Positions 1-8,325 of a DNA stretch of 64,000 nt are shown here, piece after piece. The notes under the pieces were generated by a model. The model did not search any database and was not told the origin of the DNA. It saw only the letters and a list, made by a program, of their open reading frames with translations. Positions within the stretch are counted from its first letter, which is position 1. Every line of letters begins with the position of its first letter. This stretch comes from Blautia parvula. GTDB taxonomy: Bacteria > Bacillota > Clostridia > Lachnospirales > Lachnospiraceae. The position numbers and the translations under genes were made by a program. The stretch covers positions 1,364,001 to 1,428,000 of the forward strand of contig NZ_CP084061.1 of assembly GCF_020215665.1 (NCBI RefSeq), read 5' to 3'.

Positions 1-1837
1 CCTGGAAGATCTCTGTAAAGATACCACCCATTCCCAGAAGGATCATTGGTCCCAGATTGGGGTCACAGGTAACACCGATTATCATTTCCAGACCTTCTTC
101 CAGCATCTCCTGAACCAGTATGCCATTGATTTTTGCATCCGGGCGCTCTTGTTCTGCACGTTCCATGATACCTTGAAAGGCATTTTTTATCTCTTGTTCT
201 CCCTGAATCCCAACACGTACTCCGCCTATTTCTGACTTGTGCAGGATATCATTGGATTCGATTTTCAAGACCACCTTTTTGCCCATTTCTGCCGCGCAGG
301 CCGCCGCTTCTTTCCAGGTAACCGTCAGTTTTTCTTTCGGACATGGAATCCCATAATCTATAAAAATCTGCTTTGACTGATGCTCGGACAGTGCGATTCT
401 GTCTTCCTCCTGTTTGTTCTGCAGTGCGGCAATTGTACCGGTACGGTTTTCAGCAGTTTTTAAAAATGCAGTGTAATCCATCAAATGCCGTATGACCCGG
501 TATCCGTAATGCGGCGGCGGCAGTATGGGAACACCGGCAGCTTTGAGTTTTTCAAGAACCTCTTTCTCTCTTCCGGATTCAATGAGCGGAACTACAGCGG
601 CCGGCTTTTCCGGATGTCGAATGCAGTAACGGATCAGACCTTCCAGGTAATCGTAAATTGTGATATCACTAATTTTCTCTGTTATCTGCAGAGAGGTTAC
701 CAGCATCTCTACCTGGGGATCTTCCATCACGATTTCTGCCACCTGTTCAAAGGTATTCCCATCACTTCCACCGGTTAAATCCATGGGATTCTGCGCTGTG
801 GCAAAGGGCGGCAGAACCTTTTTCAGCCGTTCTGTGGTCTCCTCGGAAAAATCAGGAAGTTCCAGACCGTACAGGGAACCTGCGTCCGCTGAGATTGTTG
901 TCTCCCCTCCTGATATATTTACAAATGCCAGACTGTTTTTTTCCGGCAGTTTTGGGAGCGTTACAATTGCAGCACAGACAGAAAGAAGTTCCTCCAAATC
1001 CTCCACCCGGATAACTCCAAACTTCTTAAACAGCGCATCCGTATGCTTATCACATCCACTGAGATTTCCGGTGTGTGAGGCGGCAGCTCTGCTGCCTTTC
1101 TGGGAGCGTCCCGCTTTTAGGATAACAACCGGTTTTCTCTTTTCCACTGCTCTGTGCAGTACCTGCGCGAACTTTTCCGGCTTTTTTATTCCTTCCATAT
1201 AAGCAGCTACAACTTCTGTATTCTCATCCTCCACCAGGAACTCCAGATAGTCCTCCATAGTCACAATTTTACTGTTTCCTGCGGATATCACATAGGAAAA
1301 GCTCCCCTTGGCACTCTCCATCAGCCCCATGCAGACTTGACCGCTCTGAGATACCAGGCCGATTTTTCCTGCACTCTCCCTGGCCTGGAACAGAAAACCA
1401 AAGGCAAAAACCCGGTCCACGAAATTTAAAAATCCCGCGCAGTTTGGTCCCATAACAGCAATATCCAAATCTTTTGCCTTTGCTGTCAATTCCTCCTCCA
1501 TCCTGACATCTTCCGGCAGCTTTGTCTCACCGTAGCCGCTCGCAAAAACAACTGCGCCTTTTGCTCCTTGTTCAGCGGCTTCTTCCAATAATGCCGGTAC
1601 TGTAGTTTTCGGTGTACAGATGACAGCAAGGTCTATTTTCCCCGGAATATCCGATATCTTCCGGTAGCAGGGAACGCCGAATACCCTGTCATTTTTCAAG
1701 CTCACAAGATACAGATCTTCCATCCGTTCCCTGCATTGTTCCAGAAACATTCTCGACGCGAAACCCGCCATCGTTTCTCTCTCCGTGGCTCCCACAATCA
1801 CTATTTTCTGTGGGCGCAGCAGCTTATTCAGTTCCAT
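1..1837 (-). CDS. ADP-forming acyl-CoA synthetase (partial)
   Basis: Converts an acyl-CoA plus ADP and phosphate into the free acid, CoA and ATP (substrate-level phosphorylation). The frame is open from an ATG at 1837 to the window edge, about 612 codons, so the C-terminus is missing. An N-terminal CoA-binding Rossmann domain starts MELNKLLRPQKIVIVGATER. A succinyl-CoA-ligase-like middle domain carries the phospho-histidine motif SHTGNLSG near residue 254. The beginning of a fused ATP-grasp domain (KVVLKIESNDILHKSEIGGV) follows. Last gene seen of the operon, 15 bp after the oxidoreductase gamma subunit, so it probably uses the acyl-CoA made by that enzyme. The family is clear; the acyl group is inferred only from neighbours. 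Confidence 0.9.
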   Translation of the reverse strand, partial: MELNKLLRPQKIVIVGATERETMAGFASRMFLEQCRERMEDLYLVSLKNDRVFGVPCYRKISDIPGKIDLAVICTPKTTVPALLEEAAEQGAKGAVVFASGYGETKLPEDVRMEEELTAKAKDLDIAVMGPNCAGFLNFVDRVFAFGFLFQARESAGKIGLVSQSGQVCMGLMESAKGSFSYVISAGNSKIVTMEDYLEFLVEDENTEVVAAYMEGIKKPEKFAQVLHRAVEKRKPVVILKAGRSQKGSRAAASHTGNLSGCDKHTDALFKKFGVIRVEDLEELLSVCAAIVTLPKLPEKNSLAFVNISGGETTISADAGSLYGLELPDFSEETTERLKKVLPPFATAQNPMDLTGGSDGNTFEQVAEIVMEDPQVEMLVTSLQITEKISDITIYDYLEGLIRYCIRHPEKPAAVVPLIESGREKEVLEKLKAAGVPILPPPHYGYRVIRHLMDYTAFLKTAENRTGTIAALQNKQEEDRIALSEHQSKQIFIDYGIPCPKEKLTVTWKEAAACAAEMGKKVVLKIESNDILHKSEIGGVRVGIQGEQEIKNAFQGIMERAEQERPDAKINGILVQEMLEEGLEMIIGVTCDPNLGPMILLGMGGIFTEIFQ

Positions 1838-1852
1838 TTCTTCCCCCGCTTT

Positions 1853-2395
1853 CTATGAATACAGTCTGTATCCTGCATCAAAAGCCGCTATATTGGCCGA
1901 CAGATATTTTCCTTTGCCCTTTTTGTCGAAATAGGCGGCAATCGCAGCGGCAAGCTCCTCTTTTCCGAACATCCCTGTGGCCTTTTCCAGAACTCCCAGC
2001 ATAACCAGATTGGCACCTTTGGAATTCTCTGCACCGGCAGATAATTCATTTGCCGGTACGGAAAGGGCCGTGATATCCTGCCGTGTAATTTTGTCTGCCT
2101 CCACCATATCTCTGTTATACAGCAAAATTCCTCCAGGCTTTATCATATGCTCAAACCGTTCCACGGAAGGGGCATTCATGGCAAGCAGAATGTCCAGTTC
2201 ATTGCAGTAAGGACTTCCAATCTCTTCATCCGACAGCTTCACATTGCAATTGGCTGTCCCGCCACGCATCTCAGAACCATAGGAGGGATACCACGTAAGA
2301 TTCTGCCCCTTCCGGAAGCCCGCTTCTGCGAGGATCAACCCAGCGGTCAATACACCCTGTCCTCCAAATCCGGCACAAATTATTTCCTTATTCAT
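1853..2395 (-). CDS. 2-oxoacid:ferredoxin oxidoreductase, gamma subunit
   Basis: 180 aa, the usual size for a separate gamma subunit of the pyruvate/2-ketoisovalerate/2-oxoglutarate ferredoxin oxidoreductase family. It begins with the family's glycine-rich GFGGQGVLTAG segment (residues 9-19) and carries the conserved SEMRGGTANC stretch. The subunit helps hold CoA and ties the complex together. Its ATG overlaps the stop of the beta-subunit gene (ATGA), implying coupled translation. With the genes at 2392-4437 it makes a complete four-subunit VorABCD/KorABCD-type enzyme. The subunit names cannot be settled from sequence alone, because Vor, Kor and Por gamma chains look alike. Confidence 0.93.
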   Translation of the reverse strand: MNKEIICAGFGGQGVLTAGLILAEAGFRKGQNLTWYPSYGSEMRGGTANCNVKLSDEEIGSPYCNELDILLAMNAPSVERFEHMIKPGGILLYNRDMVEADKITRQDITALSVPANELSAGAENSKGANLVMLGVLEKATGMFGKEELAAAIAAYFDKKGKGKYLSANIAAFDAGYRLYS

Positions 2396-3135
2396 AAGCT
2401 GGCATCCTCCTTCCCAATAAATTCTCCAACAGGAAATACGGGCATAATCGTATCTTTGATATATTTCGCTGCTTTCACCGGTTCCATTGCCCAGTTTGTG
2501 GGACAGGGAGAAAGCAGTTCCACAAGGCTGTATCCTGCTCCCTGCATTTGCTTTTCCAAAGCCCTTTTTATATACTTCTTTGCCTTTCTGATATTCGCCG
2601 CATCACAAAAGGAAGCCCTGGCCAGATAGGCGATATCCATTTTATTGAGAAGTGAAACCACATCCAGTGTGCCTCCTCCTTCTTCCATACTTTTTCCATG
2701 TATGGAAGAACTGGTTACCTGTCCCTGAAGTGAGGTGGGAGACATCTGGCCTCCGGTCATTCCAAACACACAGTTATTTAGGACAATTACAGTAATATTG
2801 TCATTTCTTCTTGCAGAATGGATTGTCTCGGCAATTCCAATAGAATAAGCAGCACCGTCTCCCAGATAGGCAATGACGGGATTTTGGGGCCTGGCAAACT
2901 TGACTCCCACTGCTGTGGGAACCGGTCTTCCATGTGCTGCCTCTATTGTGTCATATCTCCAGATATCAATGGGCATCCCTCCGCAGGCTACATCCAGTAC
3001 GGCGATTGCTTCTTCCTCCCGCCCTAACTCCTGGAGCACTTCTCCGATCAAACGGATGGCAATTCCATGGCCGCATCCCGGGCAAAAAGAATGTCCGTCC
3101 GTATATGTTATTCTTTCCGGCGCCTTTACCATCAT
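2392..3135 (-). CDS. 2-oxoacid:ferredoxin oxidoreductase, beta (TPP-binding) subunit
   Basis: 247 aa thiamine-pyrophosphate-binding subunit. It has the N-terminal CPGCGHG motif (about residues 18-24) typical of Vor/Kor beta chains and the TPP/Mg motif GDGAAYSIG followed by a VLNN pair about 25 residues later. It catalyses oxidative decarboxylation of the 2-oxoacid together with the alpha subunit. The gene starts directly after the alpha gene's stop codon, with GGGAGG inside the end of the alpha gene as its ribosome binding site. Its length fits a four-subunit rather than a fused enzyme. Confidence 0.94.
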   Translation of the reverse strand: MMVKAPERITYTDGHSFCPGCGHGIAIRLIGEVLQELGREEEAIAVLDVACGGMPIDIWRYDTIEAAHGRPVPTAVGVKFARPQNPVIAYLGDGAAYSIGIAETIHSARRNDNITVIVLNNCVFGMTGGQMSPTSLQGQVTSSSIHGKSMEEGGGTLDVVSLLNKMDIAYLARASFCDAANIRKAKKYIKRALEKQMQGAGYSLVELLSPCPTNWAMEPVKAAKYIKDTIMPVFPVGEFIGKEDASL

Positions 3136-4203
3136 TTAAAACACCTCCCTCTCCATCTTTCCTTCTAATATCTGTACCGCTTTTTCAACAATGTCCATAC
3201 TTCTCGGCACTTTTATTCCTGTCCCGTATGTATATACAGGGTATCGGCACTGCACAGACAGCTTTACATCCTCTGCCATCTGACCGGTAATACTCATCTC
3301 CACTGTCATAAACGCTCTGCAGTTTTCTCCCAAATCAGCAAATGCGTCCACAGGGTACGGAAAAATAGAAATAGGGCGGATGAGACCCAGACGGATTCCC
3401 TGTTTTCTTGCTTTTGAGACAGCTTCCTTACAGACTCTGGCACTGATTCCGTATGCTACTAGAATCAGCTCTGCGTCCTCAGTGAGAATACTCTCCCATC
3501 TCTGCTCATTCTTTTTCATTTCCTCATATTTCTCTCTCAGAAATGTATTGTAATCATCCATATAATAGAAAACATTTGTGATTTTCTTTGATTCCTGCCG
3601 GCCTTTGCATCCTTTTACAGTCCAGTCATCTCTGTCAATATCTACCTCTTCCTGCGGCGGCAGACACACAGGTTCTACCATCTGCCCGATTGCCGCGTCT
3701 GAAAGGATGATAACAGGGTGTCTGTATTTCTCAGCCAGAGGAAATGCCTGCATCATCAGATCCACACTCTCCTGAACAGATGCCGGGGCTAATACCAGAA
3801 GATGGGAATCTCCGTGTCCGTTTCCTCTTGTTACCAGCTTATAATCGCACTGTCCCTGGCTGATTTCTCCGATACCGCTTCCAAATCTGGCTACATCCAC
3901 GATCACAGCCGGAATATCTCCTGCGATCAGATAGGAAAGCCCTTCCTGCATCAGTGAAAAACCGGGGCCGGAAGAAGAAGTCATGGCTCTGGCGCCTGCC
4001 GCTGCTGCTCCTAATACCATATTAATGGCTGCCAGTTCTGATTCGGACTGTATAAAGGTTCCTCCTGCCTCCGGCATCCGCTGGCTTAAATATTCCAGTA
4101 TCTCATTCTGGGGCGTAATGGGATAGCCGCTGTAAAAACGGCACCCGCTGCGGATCATAGCTTCAGCCAGCGCTTCATTTCCCTTCATCAATACCTTTTC
4201 CAT
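3136..4203 (-). CDS. 2-oxoacid:ferredoxin oxidoreductase, alpha subunit (VorB/KorA-like)
   Basis: 355 aa, matching the separate alpha subunit of ketoisovalerate/2-oxoglutarate ferredoxin oxidoreductases. The start MKGNEALAEAMIRSGC and the FYSGYPITPQNEILEYLS motif are characteristic, and SSSGPGFSLMQEGLSYL follows. It binds the oxoacid with the beta chain and passes electrons to the ferredoxin subunit encoded just upstream. The ATG at 4203 is preceded by GAGGAGGGA. The N-terminal layout looks more Vor-like (branched-chain oxoacid) than Por-like, but I would not assign the substrate from this alone. Confidence 0.94.
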   Translation of the reverse strand: MEKVLMKGNEALAEAMIRSGCRFYSGYPITPQNEILEYLSQRMPEAGGTFIQSESELAAINMVLGAAAAGARAMTSSSGPGFSLMQEGLSYLIAGDIPAVIVDVARFGSGIGEISQGQCDYKLVTRGNGHGDSHLLVLAPASVQESVDLMMQAFPLAEKYRHPVIILSDAAIGQMVEPVCLPPQEEVDIDRDDWTVKGCKGRQESKKITNVFYYMDDYNTFLREKYEEMKKNEQRWESILTEDAELILVAYGISARVCKEAVSKARKQGIRLGLIRPISIFPYPVDAFADLGENCRAFMTVEMSITGQMAEDVKLSVQCRYPVYTYGTGIKVPRSMDIVEKAVQILEGKMEREVF

Positions 4204-4224
4204 AGACTTTTGTCCCTCCTCTTC

Positions 4225-4437
4225 TCACTGTACTTTCCCGGAACAGATTTCAAATACATAGTCCGGACATACCGTGTAACATGTGGCACAGGCTACACAC
4301 AGTTCCTGATTGACTTCCACGACTTCATACCCTTTTTTATTTGTTTTTCCAGATCTGCTGACTGCCCCTTTGGGACATTCCTCTATGCATCTTCCGCAGG
4401 CTTTGCAGCGGTGAAGATGAAGTATTACTTTCTCCAT
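4225..4437 (-). CDS. 2-oxoacid:ferredoxin oxidoreductase, delta subunit (2x[4Fe-4S])
   Basis: 70 aa ferredoxin-type protein with two complete Cx2Cx2Cx3CP clusters: C11/C14/C17/C21 and C47/C50/C53/C57. It moves electrons from the TPP site to soluble ferredoxin. It lies 21 bp upstream of the alpha-subunit gene in the same operon and starts behind AGGAGGAAATT. Having delta first, then alpha, beta and gamma, is a common order for Vor/Kor operons. Confidence 0.95.
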   Translation of the reverse strand: MEKVILHLHRCKACGRCIEECPKGAVSRSGKTNKKGYEVVEVNQELCVACATCYTVCPDYVFEICSGKVQ

Positions 4438-4452
4438 AATTTCCTCCTCTGT

Positions 4453-5427
4453 CTACAATAAATTCTGCACCTGGCCCATTTTCCCTTCACAGTAATATCT
4501 CGCATTGTACGCTCCGATTTCCAGTGATATCCGGTATGCCTCATCCGAATAAAAGGCTGTATGCGGTGTTAAAATTACATTGTCCCTGTGCAGAAGCGGA
4601 TTCTTAGTTAAATCCGGGGTTTCACTTTCCAGAACATCAAGCGCTGCACCTTTTACCAGCCCCAAATCCAGGGCCTGTACCAAATCTGCCTCTACGACAG
4701 CTCCGCCCCTGGCTACATTGATGAGAAACGGCTGTTTTTTCATCTTACGGAACATATCCATGTTCAAAAGCCCCTCATTATCTTCTGTCAGGTTCATATG
4801 TACACTGATGATATCCGAAATTTCCAGCAGTTCATCCAGCTCTGCCCGGTTCACATTCATATTGTCCATAACCTCTTTTGGCACATATGGATCATAGGCC
4901 ACGATCTTCATTCCGAAACTCCGGGCTCTTTGCGCAACCGCTTTACCGATTTTGCCAAATCCGATGATTCCCAGTGTTTGCCCCTCGATTCTGTGCACTC
5001 CCATTTTCTGAATAGTTTCCATTTCCCATGCGTAGTCTTCCTCAATTCTCCTTCTCAGATAAGGGAAACGACGCTCCAGAGAAAGAATCAGAGCCAAAGT
5101 GTGGTCAGCCACTTCCTGTGTACAGTAGCCTGATACATTTGTCACAGCGATTCCCCTGCTTTTTGCATATTCTACGTCCACAAAGTTAAAGCCTGTCGTT
5201 TCCAGTGCAATAATTTTACATTTCTGCATTCTGTCAATTGCTTCTTTTCTGATAGGCGCGAAGTCTGAAATCACTGCATCTGCCTGGCTTAAAATCTCAT
5301 AATAAGCATCTAAATGTTCCGGTTCATACACTGCCCTCAATATTTCCGCATCCGGGGGCAGGCAGTTGATCTCTGTCTGTAAATCTCTGTCTTTTGTTTC
5401 TGGAAATACTGTAAATACAACTTTCAT
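4453..5427 (-). CDS. D-isomer-specific 2-hydroxyacid dehydrogenase
   Basis: 324 aa NAD-dependent dehydrogenase that interconverts a D-2-hydroxyacid and its 2-oxoacid. It contains the dinucleotide-binding motif GIIGFGKIGKAVA, then AYDPY (the acidic residue favours NAD over NADP). The catalytic triad of the family is present: Arg in NVARGG, Glu in VLESETPDL and His in LTPHTAF. Its ATG overlaps the symporter stop codon, and it sits 15 bp before the ferredoxin-subunit gene. Beside a 2-oxoacid oxidoreductase it most simply supplies or drains that enzyme's oxoacid. Phosphoglycerate dehydrogenase is less likely because no ACT domain follows. Confidence 0.92.
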   Translation of the reverse strand: MKVVFTVFPETKDRDLQTEINCLPPDAEILRAVYEPEHLDAYYEILSQADAVISDFAPIRKEAIDRMQKCKIIALETTGFNFVDVEYAKSRGIAVTNVSGYCTQEVADHTLALILSLERRFPYLRRRIEEDYAWEMETIQKMGVHRIEGQTLGIIGFGKIGKAVAQRARSFGMKIVAYDPYVPKEVMDNMNVNRAELDELLEISDIISVHMNLTEDNEGLLNMDMFRKMKKQPFLINVARGGAVVEADLVQALDLGLVKGAALDVLESETPDLTKNPLLHRDNVILTPHTAFYSDEAYRISLEIGAYNARYYCEGKMGQVQNLL

Positions 5428-6884
5428 TCTTCTTTACCTCCTTGTTTTCCTGCTGATTGAAATACTTTCAGTTTTGCTTTCTCTTCCGGTGTCTGTCTGC
5501 CCCAAATACTGATCGGGAAAAAGAGCAGCGCTGACACCGCAAGCCCGGGCCAGAAACTGTCTGTCTCAAAAATTTTCCCCCACTTAAGGGCATTGCCCAA
5601 AAACCAAAATAGTACGACTGCCAAAGAACAGGCCGCCGAATAAAAAGCTGCGCTGCTGTTCGCTTTCTTCCAGCACACTCCGAGAACGGTTGGAAGAAAT
5701 AATCCGGCAGAATTAATCGTCAGTGCAATAAACAAAACATCAATAATATCCTGCCGGTACATTGCAAAAAGTAATGCCACAAATCCTATTCCAAAGGAAC
5801 AGCACGTACTTAAATGTCTTATTTTTTTATCCGTCACATCCCGGTTGATATATCTTTGATAGATATCCTTCGTTAGATTTGTAGATGCTGTCAGCATTAA
5901 AATATCTGCTGAAGACATTATGGCAGCTATAATTCCTACCACTACAATTCCCCGCAGTCCCTGGGGAAATATATGGATGATCAAATAAGACAGCGCATTT
6001 CTGCTATCCGGCAGATCAGGCATAATAACCTTTGTACTCAGTCCTAAAAAGGTGGCTGACACCGCAATGATGAAAATTCCCGCAGCAGCCAGCAGAGAGC
6101 CTCTTCTGGATGTCTTCACATCTTTTGCCGCTATACACCGGGTATATCCATCCATATTTGTATAGAAGGAAAACAAGGTCGTTAATCCCAGTGCGATGAT
6201 ACTTGGCCACCCCCATGCTCCGAGATTCATATAGGAATCCGGCAATGACTGAATCGCTGATATACCGCCGTCCATATGCATAATGCTGAGCGGAACCCCG
6301 AGGATCACAATACCCAGAAGTAAGATTACGGTCTGTACCCAATCCGTGTAGGTGACCGCAAGGAGACCCCCGAAAGCAGTATAAAATGTGATCACTGCTG
6401 CAACTACGATCAATGAAACCTTTGTGTCCCATCCTGTCAGCGCACTTAATGTACTCCCTCCTGCCAGAAACTGACTCGCCACAAACCCGATCATACCCAG
6501 AATTGTACAGATGGTTGCCACCATTCTCGTTTTGGAATCGTATCTGCTTTCAATAAAATCCGGATATGTCAGTAAGTTCAATTTTGTACTCAGCCTTTTT
6601 ATGGTTCCTGTAAACGTAAACGCAAAAATCACAAGACTGACTGCAATGACAACCACATACCAGACTGCCGTTATCCCCATGGAATACGCTCTCTCGGCAG
6701 TCCCCACAATAGAAGCACCTCCTATCCAGGAAGAAAGCCACAGACATGTAATGGAAAACACACCTGCTTTTCTGCCTGCCACAAAATAATCATCTGAATC
6801 CTGCTGTTTTTTACCGGAATATATACCTATAAAGAGCATACCTGCCATATAAAAAACAATAATACCGATATCCAAACCACTCAA
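5424..6884 (-). CDS. sodium:solute symporter family transporter
   Basis: 486 aa integral membrane protein of the SSS (solute:sodium symporter) family, with about 13 hydrophobic segments. The family motif DSDDYFVAGRK lies at residues 30-40, followed by WLSSWIGGASIVGTAERAY. The first gene of the operon, starting behind GGAGGT about 55 nt downstream of the promoter at 6947-6974. Given the downstream dehydrogenase and oxidoreductase, a monocarboxylate (hydroxy- or oxo-acid) is the likely cargo; proline, pantothenate and sugars are also carried by this family. The C-terminus is charged and cytoplasmic. Confidence 0.9.
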   Translation of the reverse strand: MSGLDIGIIVFYMAGMLFIGIYSGKKQQDSDDYFVAGRKAGVFSITCLWLSSWIGGASIVGTAERAYSMGITAVWYVVVIAVSLVIFAFTFTGTIKRLSTKLNLLTYPDFIESRYDSKTRMVATICTILGMIGFVASQFLAGGSTLSALTGWDTKVSLIVVAAVITFYTAFGGLLAVTYTDWVQTVILLLGIVILGVPLSIMHMDGGISAIQSLPDSYMNLGAWGWPSIIALGLTTLFSFYTNMDGYTRCIAAKDVKTSRRGSLLAAAGIFIIAVSATFLGLSTKVIMPDLPDSRNALSYLIIHIFPQGLRGIVVVGIIAAIMSSADILMLTASTNLTKDIYQRYINRDVTDKKIRHLSTCCSFGIGFVALLFAMYRQDIIDVLFIALTINSAGLFLPTVLGVCWKKANSSAAFYSAACSLAVVLFWFLGNALKWGKIFETDSFWPGLAVSALLFFPISIWGRQTPEEKAKLKVFQSAGKQGGKEE

Positions 6885-6920
6885 AGGAATACCTCCTTCC
6901 GTTCACCAGCCCCGCGCGCG

Positions 6921-6937
6921 AACTGGTCATACCAGTT
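6921..6937. promoter_or_regulatory. Operator 1, GntR/FadR-type palindrome
   Basis: A perfect 7+3+7 palindrome (AACTGGT-CAT-ACCAGTT) just downstream of the minus-strand -10 box, roughly +4 to +20. It shares the core CTGGT-N3-ACCAG with operator 2. This fits the TGGT-N3-ACCA class bound by FadR-subfamily GntR regulators, and a gene for one diverges at 7151. Confidence 0.85.
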
Positions 6938-6946
6938 ATTAAGTAC

Positions 6947-6974
6947 ATTATACACTGGTACGACCAGTTGTCAA
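6947..6974 (-). promoter_or_regulatory. Promoter of the symporter/oxidoreductase operon
   Basis: On the minus strand: TTGACA (6969-6974), a 16-bp spacer, and TATAAT (6947-6952), a full-consensus sigma-A promoter. The spacer is almost completely filled by operator 2, so a bound repressor would block RNA polymerase directly. Confidence 0.85.
6954..6968. promoter_or_regulatory. Operator 2, GntR/FadR-type palindrome
   Basis: A perfect 6+3+6 palindrome (ACTGGT-ACG-ACCAGT) inside the -35/-10 spacer. Its centre is 32 bp from the centre of operator 1, about three helical turns, so two dimers would bind the same face of the DNA. Confidence 0.85.
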
Positions 6975-7150
6975 TAATTTTCAGATATCATTTTCTCTAT
7001 TTGTAAAATATGCAGATTTTTGGCACGTATTTTTTGTATATTATTTACAATCCCTCCCACAACACCATTGATTTTTTTCTTATAAAATGATATTTTATTA
7101 GGTAAATGGTATTTCATGCCATCTTACGTTAAATGGTCGGAGGAAAACAA

Positions 7151-7834
7151 ATGGAAAAAGAATCAGAACCGAAAGGTTATCAGATAATTATCAGTGAATT
7201 ACAGAAAATGCTTGCAAACGGTGAATTAAAATGCGGGGATAAACTTCCCTCTGAACGAAATATGACCACTCTCTTTCATCTGAGCAGAACATCTGTCCGT
7301 GAAGCCCTTCGGGCAATGGAAATGATCGGGATTGTAGAGAAACGCCATGGGGAGGGAAATTATATTGTAAATAACGCGGAAAGTTCCCTGACAGATGTAC
7401 TTTCTATTATGCTCATATTGAATGATGGAGCTCTTGATGAATTCATGGAATTTCGTAAATGGATAGAACTTGGGGCAGTCAAAAGCGTGATCGCTTCCTC
7501 TTCCGAAGAGGAAATCCTTTCTCTGGATGAAAAATTATCTGCCTATGCCGATTCATCCTCTGTCCATGAAAGGACTTTAAAAGATATTGATTTTCATAAG
7601 GCTATCGTTTGTTTATCCGGAAATCCTTTTTTTATTTCCATTTTTAATGCCATCTCTGCTCTTGCCGTCAATCATCTGGAAACCATCATACAGAGGCTTA
7701 CGTCTAACGGAAAAGACAGTGCAAAGGTAGATTCTATTTATCAGGAACATGAAATGATTCTAAATGCCATAAAAAAAAGAGATTATACTATGGCGGAAAG
7801 ATTTCTGGATTATCACATCCAGACTTTCACATAA
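7151..7834 (+). CDS. GntR family transcriptional regulator, FadR subfamily
   Basis: 227 aa. The N-terminal winged helix includes LPSERNMTTLFHLSRTSVRE and a wing KRHGEGNYI. The C-terminal FCD ligand domain has the D-x3-H pattern in DIDFHKAI and a late His in LDYHIQTF, typical of metal-assisted acid binding. I chose the ATG at 7151 because GGAGG lies 7 nt before it; the upstream in-frame ATG at 7133 has no Shine-Dalgarno sequence. It diverges from the symporter operon, whose promoter carries two matching operators, so it is very likely that operon's repressor, released by an organic acid. No equally clear operator overlaps its own start. Confidence 0.92.
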   Translation: MEKESEPKGYQIIISELQKMLANGELKCGDKLPSERNMTTLFHLSRTSVREALRAMEMIGIVEKRHGEGNYIVNNAESSLTDVLSIMLILNDGALDEFMEFRKWIELGAVKSVIASSSEEEILSLDEKLSAYADSSSVHERTLKDIDFHKAIVCLSGNPFFISIFNAISALAVNHLETIIQRLTSNGKDSAKVDSIYQEHEMILNAIKKRDYTMAERFLDYHIQTFT

Positions 7835-7844
7835 AGAGTCTTCT

Positions 7845-7904
7845 CCGCTGTGTATCGCAGCGGCATAACTGTTCACAAGCTGCGATACACAGCATTGTGA
7901 ACAG
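7845..7904. repeat. Two adjacent hairpins with complementary loops
   Basis: Hairpin 1 (7845-7863): CCGCTG, 7-nt loop TGTATCG, CAGCGG. Hairpin 2 (7869-7904): a 10+4 bp stem (one bulged A at 7894) closing the 7-nt loop CGATACA. The two loops are exact reverse complements, and the wider sequence can also re-pair as 7847-7861 with 7879-7893 (15 bp). No T-run follows on either strand, so it is not a standard terminator. It lies 10 bp after the GntR stop and upstream of the csp promoter. Confidence 0.7.
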
Positions 7905-7970
7905 CGGCACCTGAAACCACATGGTATAAATACATGACGAAAATATTGGTAAAGACATTTCATTTTCTGC

Positions 7971-7999
7971 TTGACATTCCCCATTTTCTATGTTAATCT
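7971..7999 (+). promoter_or_regulatory. Promoter of the cold-shock gene
   Basis: TTGACA (7971-7976), 17-bp spacer, TAATCT (7994-7999). Transcription would start near 8006, leaving an untranslated leader of about 120 nt before the ATG at 8125. Long leaders are usual for csp genes, where they respond to temperature. Confidence 0.7.
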
Positions 8000-8124
8000 G
8001 TAACAAGTGTTTTGATAAAGCCTTGATTTCGCATATATCCGTAAGTCATTCTTTTATTCATGATTTACTGTTATATGCGTTTTTTGTTTTGTAAAATGCA
8101 TATAAAAATTAGGAGGTATCTTTC

Positions 8125-8325
8125 ATGAATAAAGGTACAGTAAAATGGTTTAACTCAGAAAAAGGTTTCGGATTTATTACAGGGGAAGACGGATCTGATG
8201 TGTTCGTACATTTCTCAGGAATTAATTGTGACGGTTACAAATCTCTTGAGGACGGCCAGGCCGTGACTTATGATTTGACCAGAGGAAACCGCGGCATGCA
8301 GGCCGTTAATGTGTGTGCTGCTTAA
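8125..8325 (+). CDS. cold-shock protein, CspA family
   Basis: 66 aa, a complete single cold-shock domain. It binds single-stranded nucleic acid and acts as an RNA chaperone. Both RNA-binding motifs are present: KGFGFI (RNP1, residues 14-19) and VFVHF (RNP2), after the usual start [13 protein letters not shown]. The ribosome binding site AGGAGGT lies 7 nt upstream of the ATG. It stands alone, with its own promoter and long leader. Csp paralogues are numerous, so no letter is given. Confidence 0.96.
   Translation: MNKGTVKWFNSEKGFGFITGEDGSDVFVHFSGINCDGYKSLEDGQAVTYDLTRGNRGMQAVNVCAA

Noticed and set aside
7845-7904. Intrinsic terminator of the GntR gene
   Set aside because: Strong stems but no T-run on either strand; reported as a structured element instead.
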